From: Humulus lupulus
Taxonomy: Eukaryota > Streptophyta > Magnoliopsida > Rosales > Cannabaceae
NCBI RefSeq assembly: GCF_963169125.1
Contig: NC_084798.1
Span: 104,735,970 to 104,799,969 of the forward strand
DNA: 64,000 bases
Direction: 5' to 3'
A model generated the notes under the pieces. The model was not told where the DNA came from, searched no databases, and saw only the letters and a list, made by a program, of their open reading frames with translations. The position numbers were made by a program, and so were the translations under genes. Each line of letters starts with the position of its first letter. Position 1 is the stretch's first letter. Shown here piece after piece: positions 11,636-22,797 of this stretch.

Positions 11636-11990
11636 TGATGTAGAAATTATGTACGCAAGTATATGCAATCATAACAAGTAATAATGTAATAAGTAGAGTT
11701 TCGTTCCCATGAGGATTGTTATTAATTACCAAGAATCAATCATTATTTTTAATTTTTTTGACAAATAATTAATATAGACTTTACTAAAACTAAACAAAAT
11801 AAAACAATAAACCATGACAATAGAGAACTGAATACTAAAATATTAATTCAATGGAATAAGGATTAGGGTTATTAATTAAATTGAATAAGAATTAGCATTA
11901 TTAAATCAATTGAGAAGTCAATAATAAAATATTAATTCAATGGAATAAGAATTAGGGTTATTAATTCAATGGAATTCTCATGGCGTGATA
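11636..11990 (-). repeat. Family R repeat, copy 2 (truncated)
   Basis: Follows the same sequence as 9789-10100 (TATGTACGCAAGTAT, TCGTTCCC, then AATACTAAAATATTAATTCA). Near 11830-11960 the short word TATTAATTCAATGGAATAAG is repeated three times, a local expansion. It then gives way to gag sequence. Confidence 0.6.
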
Positions 11991-11999
11991 ATATGGAGG

Positions 12000-12170
12000 A
12001 TGAGAATTCCAATTTCGACATTGAGTTGATTACACTCATTAGTGTCGTGTCCATAATCGTTATGGAAGTGGAAGAAACTGTTAGTGTCTCTCTTACTTAT
12101 ATATTTCTTAATAGGATTTAGCTTCCTATAGGGCACTTCAGCTTGTGTAAATTGAAGGACATCATCTCAT
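12000..12170 (-). pseudogene. Tat-type gag zinc-knuckle fragment
   Basis: On the minus strand, QFTQAEVPYRKLNPIKKY and then SKRDTNSFFHFHNDYGHDTN followed by ECNQLNVEIG are readable. They match the gag C-terminal region of the pol-less elements (HEEVPYKKPPPIRNEMSKRD; CRFHGDCGHDTN). The first zinc-knuckle Cys is replaced by Phe. Only this short piece is present, between family R and the LTR of element Z. Confidence 0.75.
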
Positions 12171-12194
12171 GATCCTAAGAGCATAGATTAGGTG

Positions 12195-12996
12195 GTTTGA
12201 ACGCCAGAAATTCGACGCATGCCTGATAGAGCCTCCTTATCGCTGATACTTCACAAGGTCAAAAGGGAGACTCTCACCTCTTACTTTGGGTACTTTGTCA
12301 AGAAGTCCCAGACGAGACCACCTCGCAAGACCCCTATCACATGTATATGAAGTTTCCTCGCGAGACCCACGCCTCGCATCAACGTATGCACCTTGCGCCC
12401 AGGAAGATCTGACCCTTGCGTGCCCAGCGTCTTGCGCCAACATAGGCACCTCGTGAACAGGAGGGTCCCGCCACACGCGCCCTGCATCTTGCGCCGACAT
12501 AGGTGCCTCACGCCAAGGAAGGGTCGCACATCGCGCTTCCAGCATCTCACATCAACGTAGGTGCCTCCAGCCGAGGAGAGGCCGCACCTCGCGAGCAAGA
12601 GGGGTCACGCCTCGTAGGCGAGCATTTTTTGCCAAAGTAGTCACCTCGTGTGTCCACTGTCACGTGCCGACATAGGTGCCATGCGCAGCCTGTGTCTCTT
12701 GCTTATGTAGGCGCCTAGTTGCTAGGTAGGAACGCGCCATGTGAGATTAGTGCTTTGCACCTAACCACCATTCTGCACGGCTATTGTCTCGCTAGTCTGT
12801 TTGGAACATTCACCTTGTTTACAAGGCCCTGCCTTACTTTCTACGAGTTAGCAAGTACTCCTATACTTAGTAAAATATAAACAGACTTGAGGTTGATGCA
12901 CCTATCGGAAAGGCGAAAAACATCCACTTGGTAGGTGGTATGCTTAAATTTATGGAATGTACGTATCAACCAAAAAGAGATAGAGCACATATATAA
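12195..12996 (+). mobile_element. 5' LTR of element Z, upstream part
   Basis: Starts near GAACGCCAGAAATTCGAC, which resembles the TGTGAATGCCAAAAATTGAC start of element Y's LTRs (38203, 41162). It carries GC-rich diverged repeats and is interrupted at 12996 by a solo LTR; the rest of this LTR resumes at 15413. Left edge approximate. Confidence 0.6.
12425..12640. repeat. Diverged tandem repeat, period about 57 bp
   Basis: Units begin CGTCTTGCGCCAACATAGGC (about 12430), CATCTTGCGCCGACATAGGT (about 12487) and CATCTCACATCAACGTAGGT (about 12543), with weaker copies on both sides. The minus strand is open in two frames across it because of the repeat. The repeats lie in an LTR, as in element Y. Confidence 0.7.
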
Positions 12997-15407
12997 TGTA
13001 ACGACGCAAAAATTACTAATAAGACTTAAGGGCCTTGATTAGTGTGTCGGGAGGGCACAATTGGAAGTTATGTGAATTAATGTTGAAAATGCATGATTAT
13101 GTGACAAGCATGCTTGTATGATTATTTGGACATATGTGATGCATGCCTATGTGTATTAGTATGCGTGTAGGCCCTAATTAGATTATAAGGGCATATTTGT
13201 AATTTTGGCCGGTTGAGGGCATAAATGTAGATATTTGTGATAAATTTTTGAGACCACATTATTATGTGGATATATCTGCAACTTGTGATTCAAGGCGATC
13301 CTAGTGAGCGGTTTAGCAGAGAAGTCACGGCGGGGATTTATACCCGGCTTGGGGTGAGTCTAGGGGTATTTCTGGGAATTTGAGAAGTATATTGGAGATT
13401 ATATGATATTGAGAAATATAATTGGTGATTAGTTAGGTATCGGGAAGTAAGTGGTAAATATTAAAGACACTCTAGGAATTAGCAGGAATTGGGAGTAATG
13501 ACCAAAATGCCTTCAGAGTGGTTTAAAGGTTTAGTTATTATTGGGAGGGCAGTATGGTCATTTGGCTTACTATGGGATAGGTTATATTCTACTTTATGGC
13601 TTTAGTGGAAGTTGTAGAAAGACTCAGAAGCTAAAGGAAAAGAAAAGAAGAAGGAAAAAAGGAAGGAAAAACAGGGGACTCTCTCTCTCTCTCTGTCGGT
13701 TTGGCCATACTTCACCATTCTTTGTGAGTTTTGGAGCTGGAATTCCAGAGTAAGCTAAGGTTGGAGCTTAGGGCTAAAGACCTCGGTGAAGCTAGAAGAG
13801 CTAGCAGGGATTAGCCATTCAATTGAGGTAAGTTTCAAGATTTCTTGATGTGTTTCTCTAAGTTTTATTGAGATGATTTCTAAGCTTGAGTTTTGGATGC
13901 AATAAAGGGAAATAAGATTGAGGAGTTGAAGGGCTTGAGGCTGGTTGGATGCTAGAGATAACTTAAGGTCAAAATTCTCCATAGGAGGTAACAAATTCTA
14001 GCTTTGAAGTTCAATGTTTCTGAGTTTCTGGTTGAATCTTTGAGTTCTTGGGTTCAATGTTTATTTTCTTAGTTTGAAGATGAATGTAGTTAAGTCTTGT
14101 GTTATTGGGTTGTGTGGGGTGAGATATAGGTGATGGTAGACTCAAGTTGGTGTGTAGTTGAGGTTTGGAAGGGTTTCAAGGGGTTTTGGTTTGGGGAAAA
14201 TCGAAGGAAGAGAAACAAGGTGTTGCTGGTCTGTGACTAGCGCTGTAGCGCTAGCCTTTGGGCGCTACAGCGCTAGGCTTGGGTTTCCTAGTGTTTTTGG
14301 TTTTGTTTGTAGTGCTATAGCGCCCTCTTTATAGCACTGTAGCGCTACCCTATTTCCAGAAAAGGGATTTTGGTTTATTTCTTAGGGTTTTTTCCCGGGG
14401 GCTCGGGGTTTGATTCCACCACCCTGTTTGGAGAAATTAGGGCTTTCCAAGGGCTCGGGATTGGTCTTGAGGCTAGGTTTTGGAGTTGAAGTTTGGTGTT
14501 GATATTAATTTATGGCCGTGACTAGGTATGCCCTAGGGCTCAGACGGGATTGTGCTTGAGGATCAAATTGAACAAAGCTAGTGAAATCTAAAGGTAAGAA
14601 AACTGCACCCGGTTATGTGATTGTGTTGGGACTAAGTGCTACCTATATCTGTATAATGTCATAGATGATATTATGCCATGGGACATGTGATAAACGGCCT
14701 AAGAGTTCCATAACCAATATTTGTGCATAGGGCGCGACTCAGCCACTGGTAGCTGAGGACAGCTTAATATTCACTGAGCTCGGTTTAAGCAGGCCGGAGT
14801 CAGTGGGATAAACAGAGGGTGCGGCCTAAGGGCGTTAACCCTGATTATCTTATGTGATTTGATTATTGATAAGAAATGATGTACTTAGTATGTTGAATAC
14901 GTGATTAATATGAATATCTGGAATGTTGAGTATATGAGTATACTGGATGAGTTATCTGGTTGTTTATTTGATGATTATGCTCTGTTGTTGTGTTTTCTTA
15001 CTGGGCCTTGGCTCACGGGTGCTACGTGGTGCAGGTAAAGGCAAGGGCAGGGTGGACCAGTCCTGAGTTGGAGTGCTTTGGGGTTGAATGTACATAGTCA
15101 GCTGATCGGCCGCCACGGCTGAGGAGTGATACAAGACAGGGAGAACCTAAATGTCCATTTTGCCCTTAGAGTGGCTAGTAGCTGTACTTTTGTTCTAAAT
15201 TTTATAAACTGTCTTTTAACTTTACTACTTCTGGGGTCCCATGTAAAAATGTTTAGTTATAATAAATAAAACTTTTGAGACCGAAATCTTTTAACCCTAG
15301 TACAACTTTAGTTATTATAACACGTTTCCAACTAAATGCCTTGATTAGCAAGTCTCGCACATTTGTAAACACAAAGTGTGACGGTCTTGGCTATCCAGGG
15401 CGTTACA
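12997..15407 (+). mobile_element. Chromovirus solo LTR, 2411 bp, with TSD
   Basis: Begins TGTAACGACGC and ends GGGCGTTACA, flanked on both sides by TATAA (12992-12996 and 15408-15412), a perfect 5-bp target-site duplication. There is no internal element sequence, so it is a solo LTR left by LTR-LTR recombination. Orientation is opposite to the homologous LTR at 44479-46848. TATA-like GATTTATACCC lies near 13339. A (CT)n tract is at about 13679-13696. GCGCTACAGCGC-type palindromes cluster at 14238-14347. A plus-strand frame at 13541-13753 is low-complexity and not taken as a gene. Confidence 0.92.
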
Positions 15408-15412
15408 TATAA

Positions 15413-15875
15413 TGTCTATGCCAGACAAGAAGTGGCAGTACAAGGATAGTACCTGGTGAAACCTCCACTAAAATTCTCCTGATATCCATACTAGACAAGT
15501 AGTTGTTAATAATACAATGTCTGGAGCATTACCTGCAGATCTCTGATATATACTAGAACTGACCACCACCTCTCTAACACATCTATTATCTGCACCACGA
15601 TCACCTCCACTCTACTAATGTAGGCTTTTGTCCCCTTGGGACCACCATGTAGTAATAGCAAATACTGCTAACCTATAAAAGGAACATCCCTTCTCCAAGG
15701 AAGGCAGTGGGAAATTATTGTAACACTAGATCATTCTATGAGAAATACACAAGTTTTCTTCCTTTTTTTTCAACTTTTGTCTATGTTTTTTTAAGTTCAC
15801 CTAAGTTTTCAAGTGTTTAACTAAATCCTTTAAGTTTTTCAGCCTATGATCATTGACGAGTTCTTACCTTCAACA
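15413..15875 (+). mobile_element. 5' LTR of element Z, downstream part
   Basis: Resumes after the solo LTR and its TSD. It contains a TATA box (CTATAAAAGG, 15673-15682) and ends CCTTCAACA at 15875, directly before a leader motif (GTTTGGAGTCGTCTGTGGG) that parallels the one in element Y. Confidence 0.72.
15673..15682 (+). promoter_or_regulatory. LTR TATA box of element Z
   Basis: CTATAAAAGG about 190 bases before the end of the LTR, in the sense of the gag that follows. Confidence 0.6.
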
Positions 15876-15896
15876 GTTTGGAGTCGTCTGTGGGAA
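15876..15896 (+). other. Primer-binding-like motif of element Z
   Basis: GTTTGGAGTCGTCTGTGGG follows the LTR end directly, homologous to GTTTGGCTCCGTCTGTGGG of element Y at 39011. Position fits a PBS; the tRNA is not identified. Confidence 0.6.
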
Positions 15897-15899
15897 GGA

Positions 15900-16692
15900 A
15901 AAGTATAAAGCTACTATTGTTGCATTGTTTTTGATAAGGGAGGATGCCATGGCGATCAAGGTGCCTAGTGGAGTCTCAAGATGTAGAGATTCACATGGAT
16001 GTAGACCAGCTAAGGGTCTCCATGAAAGACCCTTTGCCACCTCAGAACGAAGACGTAACCCTGGTGGGGAAAGAGAAGCGTCATCCTTGTCATCCTTAGA
16101 ACTGGTGGCCTAGGTACACATTCTCCTCCTCGACCACCAATGAATCTGTGTTTTGGCCACCAGGATCCTTGTCCCTCTACACGTAGTCCGGCAAGAGTCC
16201 TTGGGTACACTCGATAGTTTCAATCAACCGAACCCATTTTTATGAGGATGAGATACGCGAGTTGCATAGGAAAAACCAAAAGCTAGAGAACATGAAAGAA
16301 GTGTTGAATGACTAGCTAAAAAGGAAGATAGACATGCCCCTTAGCATAAGGAGAATGAGCGAAGGAGGCGAAACCACTGTCCCTATGGAAAACGGAAGGA
16401 CTTGACATTCCAGTAGCAACATTCCTCGATAAAATCATCGCAAGGGCTCCACACCGATGATACAACTGCAAGAGCAAAGGCAGAGAGAAGATGCTAATCA
16501 AAGGAACACAGAAGAAGTCACATCTAACCAAGCACCACTCGACTTAAAAGAGAAGGACAATAGAAAAAGGCCAGACATGAGGAAGACACCTCTTATGGCT
16601 CCTCCAAAGGACACAGGAAAATGAAAAGTCAACCCTTCTGACCTTCGGGACTCCTTAAATAAAAGGAGACAAGAGTTAATCACTAAAATGAA
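15900..16692 (+). pseudogene. Element Z gag, N-terminal part
   Basis: Plus-strand gag homologous to element Y gag, broken by many stops. Recognisable pieces are KARENMKEVLND (Y: IENMQEVLNDLLQG), EEVTSNQAPLDLKEK, TPLMAPPKDTGK and NPSDLRDSLNKRRQELI. The last 104 bases (16589-16692) recur at 17110-17212, on the far side of an RT fragment. Confidence 0.72.
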
Positions 16693-17109
16693 AGGCTAGT
16701 GAAGCTTTTGAGGGACAACCTCGACATATTCACCTGCAGTCATGAAGATATGGTAGGGATAGATCCATCCATCATGTGTCACCACCTAAACATAGACCCC
16801 AAGGTGAAGCCTGTATGATAAAAGAGGTGAGCACTGGATCCTGAATGATATGCAACCCTGAAGAAGGAAGTCAATAAATTGAAAATGAATGGGTTCATCT
16901 GTGAGGCATTCATCTCAGTGTGGGTCTCAAACCCTGCACTAGTCCTAAAGCATAATGGAAAGTGGAGAACTTGCGTTTATTTCAAAAACCTCAACAAAGC
17001 ATGCCTAAGAATAGCTACCCACTCCCAAGGATAGATCAATTGGCTGATGCAACAGTCAGTCATGAACTACTCAGCTTCATGGACGCCAATTCAGGGTACA
17101 ACCAAACAC
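16693..17109 (+). pseudogene. RT fragment embedded in gag
   Basis: Reads [18 protein letters not shown], then after stops LKKEVNKLKMNGFICEAF, VWVSNPALVLKHNGKWRTC, YFKNLNKA and, in a shifted frame, RIDQLADATVSHELLSFMDA followed by NSGYNQTPL. This is the linker and first RT blocks of a Tat-type pol, which normally lies over 1 kb downstream of this gag point. It is joined to gag within PL(I)APPKDTGK, where the two sequences are locally similar. See the finding on this chimera. Confidence 0.8.
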
Positions 17110-18145
17110 CCCTCATTGCTCCTCCAAAGGACACAGGAAAAGGGAAAGTCAACCCTTCTGACCTTCGGAACTCCGTAAATAAAAGGAGATAAGAGTTAAT
17201 CATTGAAATGAACAGCCTTTGGAGCGAGATAGTCACTGCGTCTGGGGGGAACGTGAGTGATGATGAGTTCGAATACGAGTCACCCTTCACAAGAGAAATT
17301 CAAGTTGAGCGACTCCTCGCCAACTTCAAAGAGCCTCACATGACCACTTACGAGGGCATTACAAACCCTAAGTAACACCTAGATGCCTTCAACGATTTAA
17401 TTAAAATGAGATGGGTCAATAGTAGAGCAAGGTGCCACTGTTTTGCCATTACACTAAAAAGAGTTGTGTACAAATGGTTCAAGAGGCTAAGGTAGGGAAC
17501 CATGAGGTCATGGCAACATTTTTCTGATGAATTTCTCTAGTAGCACCACACAGTTTGCAACTATGCCATGCTGGGTACCAACCCTTCTATATCCATAAGT
17601 TCAACATGGAAGCATCCAACGTACGAAGCCTGACTAGAGGAGATCTCAAGATGGCCATCATGGCAGGGGTGTATGCAAGAAGAAAGTTATGAGACGATAT
17701 ATTCAAAATAGAGGTTGTAAACATAACGACTTCTATGAAAGAGCACAAAAGTACATCCGAGTCGAAGATGGTCATGAGAACCTCAAGGTAGGAAGAAGTG
17801 AGACCCTGTCCAAACCCTTTGCCCATGAAGGCTCGAAAGGTTCAAAAAAGAAAAGAACATACGAAGGGCTGAGAGATGACCAGTAGAGGAAGCATGAGTG
17901 TGGTGGTGAACCCAATCAAGCGCCATGCACCATATATACAGACTTCCTCACGAAAGAAAATCAGGTCCAATTCAAGAGACCTTCGCCAAGAAGAGAGACC
18001 GATCCATAAGGGGCCCCAACAATTATTTCCAATACCCAGAGGATATTAGCCAAACCATGGTAGACTATATCCATTTAAAAGTTGAAATTGAACTCATAAG
18101 CAGAGGGCACTTGGGCAGTTATGTTGGAAGGGAGATCCGATAACG
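17110..18145 (+). pseudogene. Element Z gag, core and C-terminus
   Basis: After repeating TGKGKVNPSDLRNSVNKRR, the frame gives the capsid core: DDEFEYESPFTREIQVERL, FKEPHMTTYEGITNPK, HLDAFNDLIKMRWVNSRARC and VVYKWFKRLR, matching element Y's gag nearly block for block. It then decays with frameshifts (RVEDGHENLK at about 17760). The zinc-knuckle region is poor: DRSIRGPNNYFQYPEDISQT, then HLKVEIELISRGHLGSYVGR. The Cys residues of the knuckle are not visible. Confidence 0.75.
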
Positions 18146-18239
18146 GAGGATAGGCTAGCCTTGCCAGGAGTTCAAGAACGAGCGCCAGAGGTGCAAAGGG
18201 AAGTAAGAACAGTCTTCGGAGGTCATGGTTTTGGAGGAG

Positions 18240-18790
18240 AGTCGAGAAAGTGATGAGATAAGTATGTCAGGGAAGTTAGGCGAAGCCCACCCGCGTGCAC
18301 CATTCGCTTAGAACAACGAACCCCAAAGAGTCATAAAAGGGAAAATGATTCGATAACTCTCACAAAGGAAGATGCTCGAGGGGTGCATTTCCCTCATAGT
18401 GACCTCCTGGAGTTGACCGTTCAATTAGCCAACATGAGGGTGCAGCGGTTCCTAGTAGATAATGGTCGTTTTGTTGATATCATGTATTGCCCCGCATTAG
18501 AGAAAATGGGCATGGGCATCAGTAGTCTAAAACAATAAAGCTCCTCCCTATATGGATTCACTAGAGACTCGATTCAACCTTTAGGGACAATCGAGCTAGC
18601 CCTATCCATGGGAGAAGAACCCAGACAAACTATTGTCATGTTGAACTTCATTATAGTTGATTGTGCTTTAGCTTTCAATGTGGTATAGGGGAGACCTGCC
18701 CTTAGAGAATTGAAAGTGGTGACCTCAATCTATCACCCGTCTCTTAAATTCCCAACTCATGGAGGAGTGCAAGTATAAAAGGAGAGAAAA
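18240..18790 (+). pseudogene. Element Z aspartic protease
   Basis: Reads EDARGVHFPHSDLLELTVQL, VQRFLVDNGRFVDIMY (active site DNG; the usual following Ser-Ser is Arg-Phe), LEKMGMGISSLK, a stop, then LYGFTRDSIQPLGTIELALS and GRPALRELKVVTS. Several in-frame stops. It ends near 18800, and chromovirus sequence in the opposite orientation begins at about 18890, so the rest of pol is missing. Confidence 0.8.
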
Positions 18791-18889
18791 AGGAAGCAAG
18801 AGGATGTTAGAACACCTCTCTCCGTACAACTTCCAAGCCATGGGAACCTATGGCAATGGTGATACATGAGAAATCAAACCCACAAGAAT

Positions 18890-19380
18890 TAGATCTAATC
18901 TGTAAGAAACCTTTCCAACCTGTTCTAGAATCTCAAAGGGGCCAACAAACCTAGGACTTAACTTGCCTTTCACTCTGAATCATTTCACTCCTCTGAGAGG
19001 AGAACCTCTAAGAAACACATGATCACCGACTTGAAACTCTACACTTCTCTGCTTTAAGTCTGAGGAACAATTCTATCTACTGTGGGAGGTGAGCATCCGA
19101 GCTCTAATCTTATTAATTGCCTCATTAGTCCTTTGAATGGCCTCCGGACCTAAGTACTTCATCTCACCCATCTCATCCCAATGAATGGCGATCTGCACTT
19201 CCTCCAATACAACATTTCATATGGAGCCACTATGATAGTCGCATGAAAACTATTATTATAAGGAAACTCAATCAAAGGGAGATACTTACTCCAAGATCAC
19301 CCATAGTCCAGCACATAAGCCCGTAACATATCGTCCATTATCTGAATTGTCCTCTTAGACTATCCACCTGTCCGAGGATG
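18890..19380 (-). pseudogene. Chromovirus integrase, C-terminal part
   Basis: Minus strand: after the catalytic core come YHPRTGG, TIQIMDDMLRAYVLDYG, YLPLIEFPYNNSFHA and then the tail (RSPICWDE-like, LSPRFVG-like, FEILEQVG-like words). This is the downstream part of the integrase cut at 19381 by the solo LTR; the upstream part is at 21594-22330. A chromodomain is not clearly visible before the element ends near 18890. Confidence 0.8.
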
Positions 19381-19385
19381 ATAAG

Positions 19386-21588
19386 TGTGAGAAAAACAAT
19401 TAGAGTGCACATCGACAAATGGCATGGTGGGCCTAGTTTATAAACCCAAAATTTTTCCATCTCTCATATAAAACAATTTATATGTTCAACAACACATCCA
19501 AACAGAAACATTAACATATGCTATTATTAATCATGTAATAAATATAAATATACTCATACTTATATATATCATATGCACATGTACACAAATATTCTAGAAC
19601 ATAAATAATGACCTCTTGAAGCCTATCAAGTATTCTTGAGTCTTTTCGTATATATATCGACCTTCCTCTCCAATGCCTTGAGTACTCAAACCACGATCTT
19701 CTGGAGTGTTCTGTACACCTCAAGATATGTGTGGGCACATAGAGAACATGAGTTTGTAATTTAGAAATCACAAGTACATCTCAACACATAAGAACTTGGA
19801 TTATGGCTTGAGAAGGGTTAGAATAAAAGAAGAAGATGATGACAATTTCTTGTCTGACAAATTTTGAAAACTATTTTTGAGTTTTTTACTCTCTTTTTTT
19901 CTTTTTATTATTGAGAGATTATATATTTTACCTTATTATTCATAATAATAATAGTAATATATTAATAATATCACAATGACGATAGCAATTGATTTATGTA
20001 AATATCTAACTTACCAAATTTGAAAATATCTATTTTCAAATTATTAATTAAATAAATAAAAACAATACTGATACTTTATCAGTATACTGCTACATGTATG
20101 GCACAATCCATGGACTGTGTCATGCGTGTATAGCAGTATTCCCTTTAAGGGATATTGTATTTTTATTTTATTTATTTAGTTAATTAATATCAATCATTCC
20201 ACAAAATATGGTATTATCTTTTAAGGAAAAGATCACAACCATATTTCAATATTTAAATTTTAAATTAAAAACTCAAAATTCAAATTGATGATCATCATTA
20301 ATATGATCTTTTAAAGATTAAATAAATCAAAAACTATTTTGACTTACCAATTTTATTTTCTCCCACTCAAATATTAATTTCAAAAATTTATTTATATATT
20401 TATAAATATATATTTTGAAATTATATATGTAAATTAATAAACATATTTTAAAAATTTTAATAATTAATTCAAAATTAATTATTCAACTTCAATTATCATA
20501 TAATTGTATATTTGACTCGAAGAATAAAATTCTTCTCAAATTTCCAAATTACAATTTTACCCTTGTATCAACTCTTACCTTGATATGGTATTGATAGAGT
20601 CACCCTTAGGACCTATGGACCTATAATTTCATGCTCTAATAAATATTAGTTTATTAATCAAAGCTCTTTGATTAAATAATCATATTTATTAATCTCATGA
20701 TTGCTCCAATATAAATATGAGATTAAACTCTTGATAATTATAGACATATATTTACAGAGTACTTTTCTAAAGAATAAAGTGTCCATTGATATAATTACTA
20801 CATACAACGTAAATCCTATACTAATGGTTCATAATTAAAAGGGAACAAAATTATTTATGTACTCTTTTTACTATATCTTGTTCCTACTGTACCATTGACT
20901 TTGCTAGTGAAGGTTGTGTCACAACAAGTTTTTCACGTGAGCGCTCATAACCTTTTCAGTTCCAAAAGTCAACCCAATAGGGAACCATTATTCAATCTAT
21001 AAGAAGGTATAGATTCCATATTTGTTAAACTATGTCCCCAGCCATATATATCATTGAGTCCCAAAAATAATTCTTCTTAGCCTGATCATTTCGATAAACC
21101 TTAACGCATGAATCAAAAGATCAGATGACTTATATAGGAGTTCAACTAACCTCAGGATTAAAATCATCGTTTGATGTGTTTGAATAATACTACTAAATGG
21201 TGTTTAAACAAGTATTAACAAATTACATCTGGTCCAGTTCTATATATCCCTAAATATAAAGTACGTTCACTAAAGTGTCCTACAACACTAGTGAACTGGA
21301 TCTAGGTCACTTGTATTCATAATACTAGCAATTTGTATGAGCAGTAATTAATCTAACGATTCCATAACTTTATTCCAAAGAGTTTCAAGTTTATTATCAT
21401 AATCTCGATCCTCTCATACCAATATGAGATTAAGACCACATAGATAAACTTTGGAATTTTCTGATATGTACTTAATATTATCAACATAATATCGTACATA
21501 GTCTATATATATAATAATTCAATTCAATTATTTATTTCTTTTAAAACATTTGTCAACTACAATTGCTTTAAGGGCATTATTCCCAACA
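19386..21588 (-). mobile_element. Solo LTR of a copia-type element, 2203 bp, with TSD
   Basis: The minus strand begins TGTTGGGAATAATGCCC and ends TTTTTCTCACA. Both sides carry ATAAG (19381-19385 and 21589-21593), a perfect 5-bp TSD. Removing the LTR and one ATAAG restores the integrase frame (QLRYSITYHPRTGG), so the borders are exact. It is AT-rich with no coding sequence, PBS or PPT inside, hence a solo LTR. The LTR start and the overall style point to Ty1/copia; lineage not determined. The region nearest 19386 is also present, inverted, at 4266-4945. Confidence 0.92.
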
Positions 21589-21593
21589 ATAAG

Positions 21594-22330
21594 TTATACT
21601 ATATCTCAACTGCGTGCCCATAGCCTTCTGCAGGCTCTCCCAAAACTTAGAGGTGAAAGTGGGGTCACTGTCGGATACTACCGACCTCAGAGCCCCATGG
21701 AGCCGCACAATCTCCTTTACATACAACTCAGCGTGCTGCTCCACTGTATAAGTTGTTCTAACAGGCACAAACTGGCCTCATTTGGTGTACCTATCCACAA
21801 TCACCCACACAGAATTATGTTGCCCCACTGTTCTCGGTAACCCAACCACAAAGTCCATGGTGATATCCTACCACTTCCACTCTAGAATCCCTAAAGGTTG
21901 CAGCAACCCTGCTGGCCTTTGATGTTCAGCCTTCACTTGCTGTCAGGTTAAAGACTTGGCCACATAATCCACCACGTCCTTCTTCATCCCTGGCCACCAA
22001 TAAAGATTCCATAGATCTTGGTACATCTTCCCTGTACCCGGATGTAAGGAATAGGGAATGGTATGAGACTCGTCTAGAATCTCTCACCTAATATCAAAAT
22101 CCATCATAACGGAAATCCGAAATTTATACCTCAATAGATCTTCCTCTGAAATAGAAAAGTCTCTAGCCAATCCCCCTAAGACATCCTCCCCGTGTTTCCG
22201 AAAATGTCGATCCCCCTTTTGCGCTTATCTGATCCTCTCAAGGAGTGTGGACTGAAGAGTAATATTGGCTAGCTGATTAACTAACAATTCAATTCTCGCT
22301 CTCGTCATCTCTTCACCTAACTTTTTTGAT
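21594..22330 (-). pseudogene. Chromovirus integrase, zinc-binding end and catalytic core
   Basis: Minus strand from high to low coordinates: YWWPGMKKDVVDYVAKSLT (zinc-binding end, with the Cys residues damaged), ITMDFVVGLPRT, VWVIVDRYTK (first catalytic Asp), a stop, FVPVRTTYTVEQHAELYVKE and VVSDSDPTFTSKFWESLQ (second catalytic Asp). The domain continues after the solo LTR at 19380. Integrase inserts the cDNA into the chromosome. Several stops; not functional. Confidence 0.87.
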
Positions 22331-22494
22331 ATATGTCTCAAACTGAACAACTGCCCTGGCCCCTTCCCAATCAATACGTTGGCCACCACATTGGCTTTTC
22401 CTGGATGGTATAAAATCTCACCATTTTAGTCTTTTACTAACTCCAACCAACGCCTTTGGCGCATATTCAAATCCTTTTGAGTGAAGAAATACTT

Positions 22495-22790
22495 CTAACC
22501 TTTGTGATCGATGTTTATTTTGCACTTTTCTCCATACAGGTAGTGCCTCCATATATTCATTGCAAATACCACTGCTGCCAGTTCCAGATCATGGGTGGGA
22601 TACCCCTGCTTATACTCCTTTAGCTGTCTAGACGTGTAGGCTATCACCGTCCTAGCTGGCATCTGTACACAACTCAAACCCTGCCTTGAAGCATCGCAGT
22701 AGACCACAAACTTTTCCTTGTCTGAAGGAAGACTCAATACTGGAGCGGTGATCAGTTGCAGCTTCAACTCCTTGAAACTATTCTCACATC
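22495..22790 (-). pseudogene. Chromovirus RNase H
   Basis: [68 protein letters not shown] and INIDHKG give the RNase H-like domain directly following RT. The first catalytic Asp (YCDAS) and Glu (LEL) are present. A stop separates it from the RT frame. Confidence 0.87.
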
Positions 22791-22797
22791 TATCTGT

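Noticed and set aside
12237..12598. Two long minus-strand frames rich in Arg, Cys and Trp
   Set aside because: They lie on a GC-rich 57-bp repeat in an LTR and have no recognisable protein.
13541..13753. 70-codon plus-strand frame
   Set aside because: Inside a solo LTR with TSDs; Lys/Arg low-complexity and (CT)n tract.
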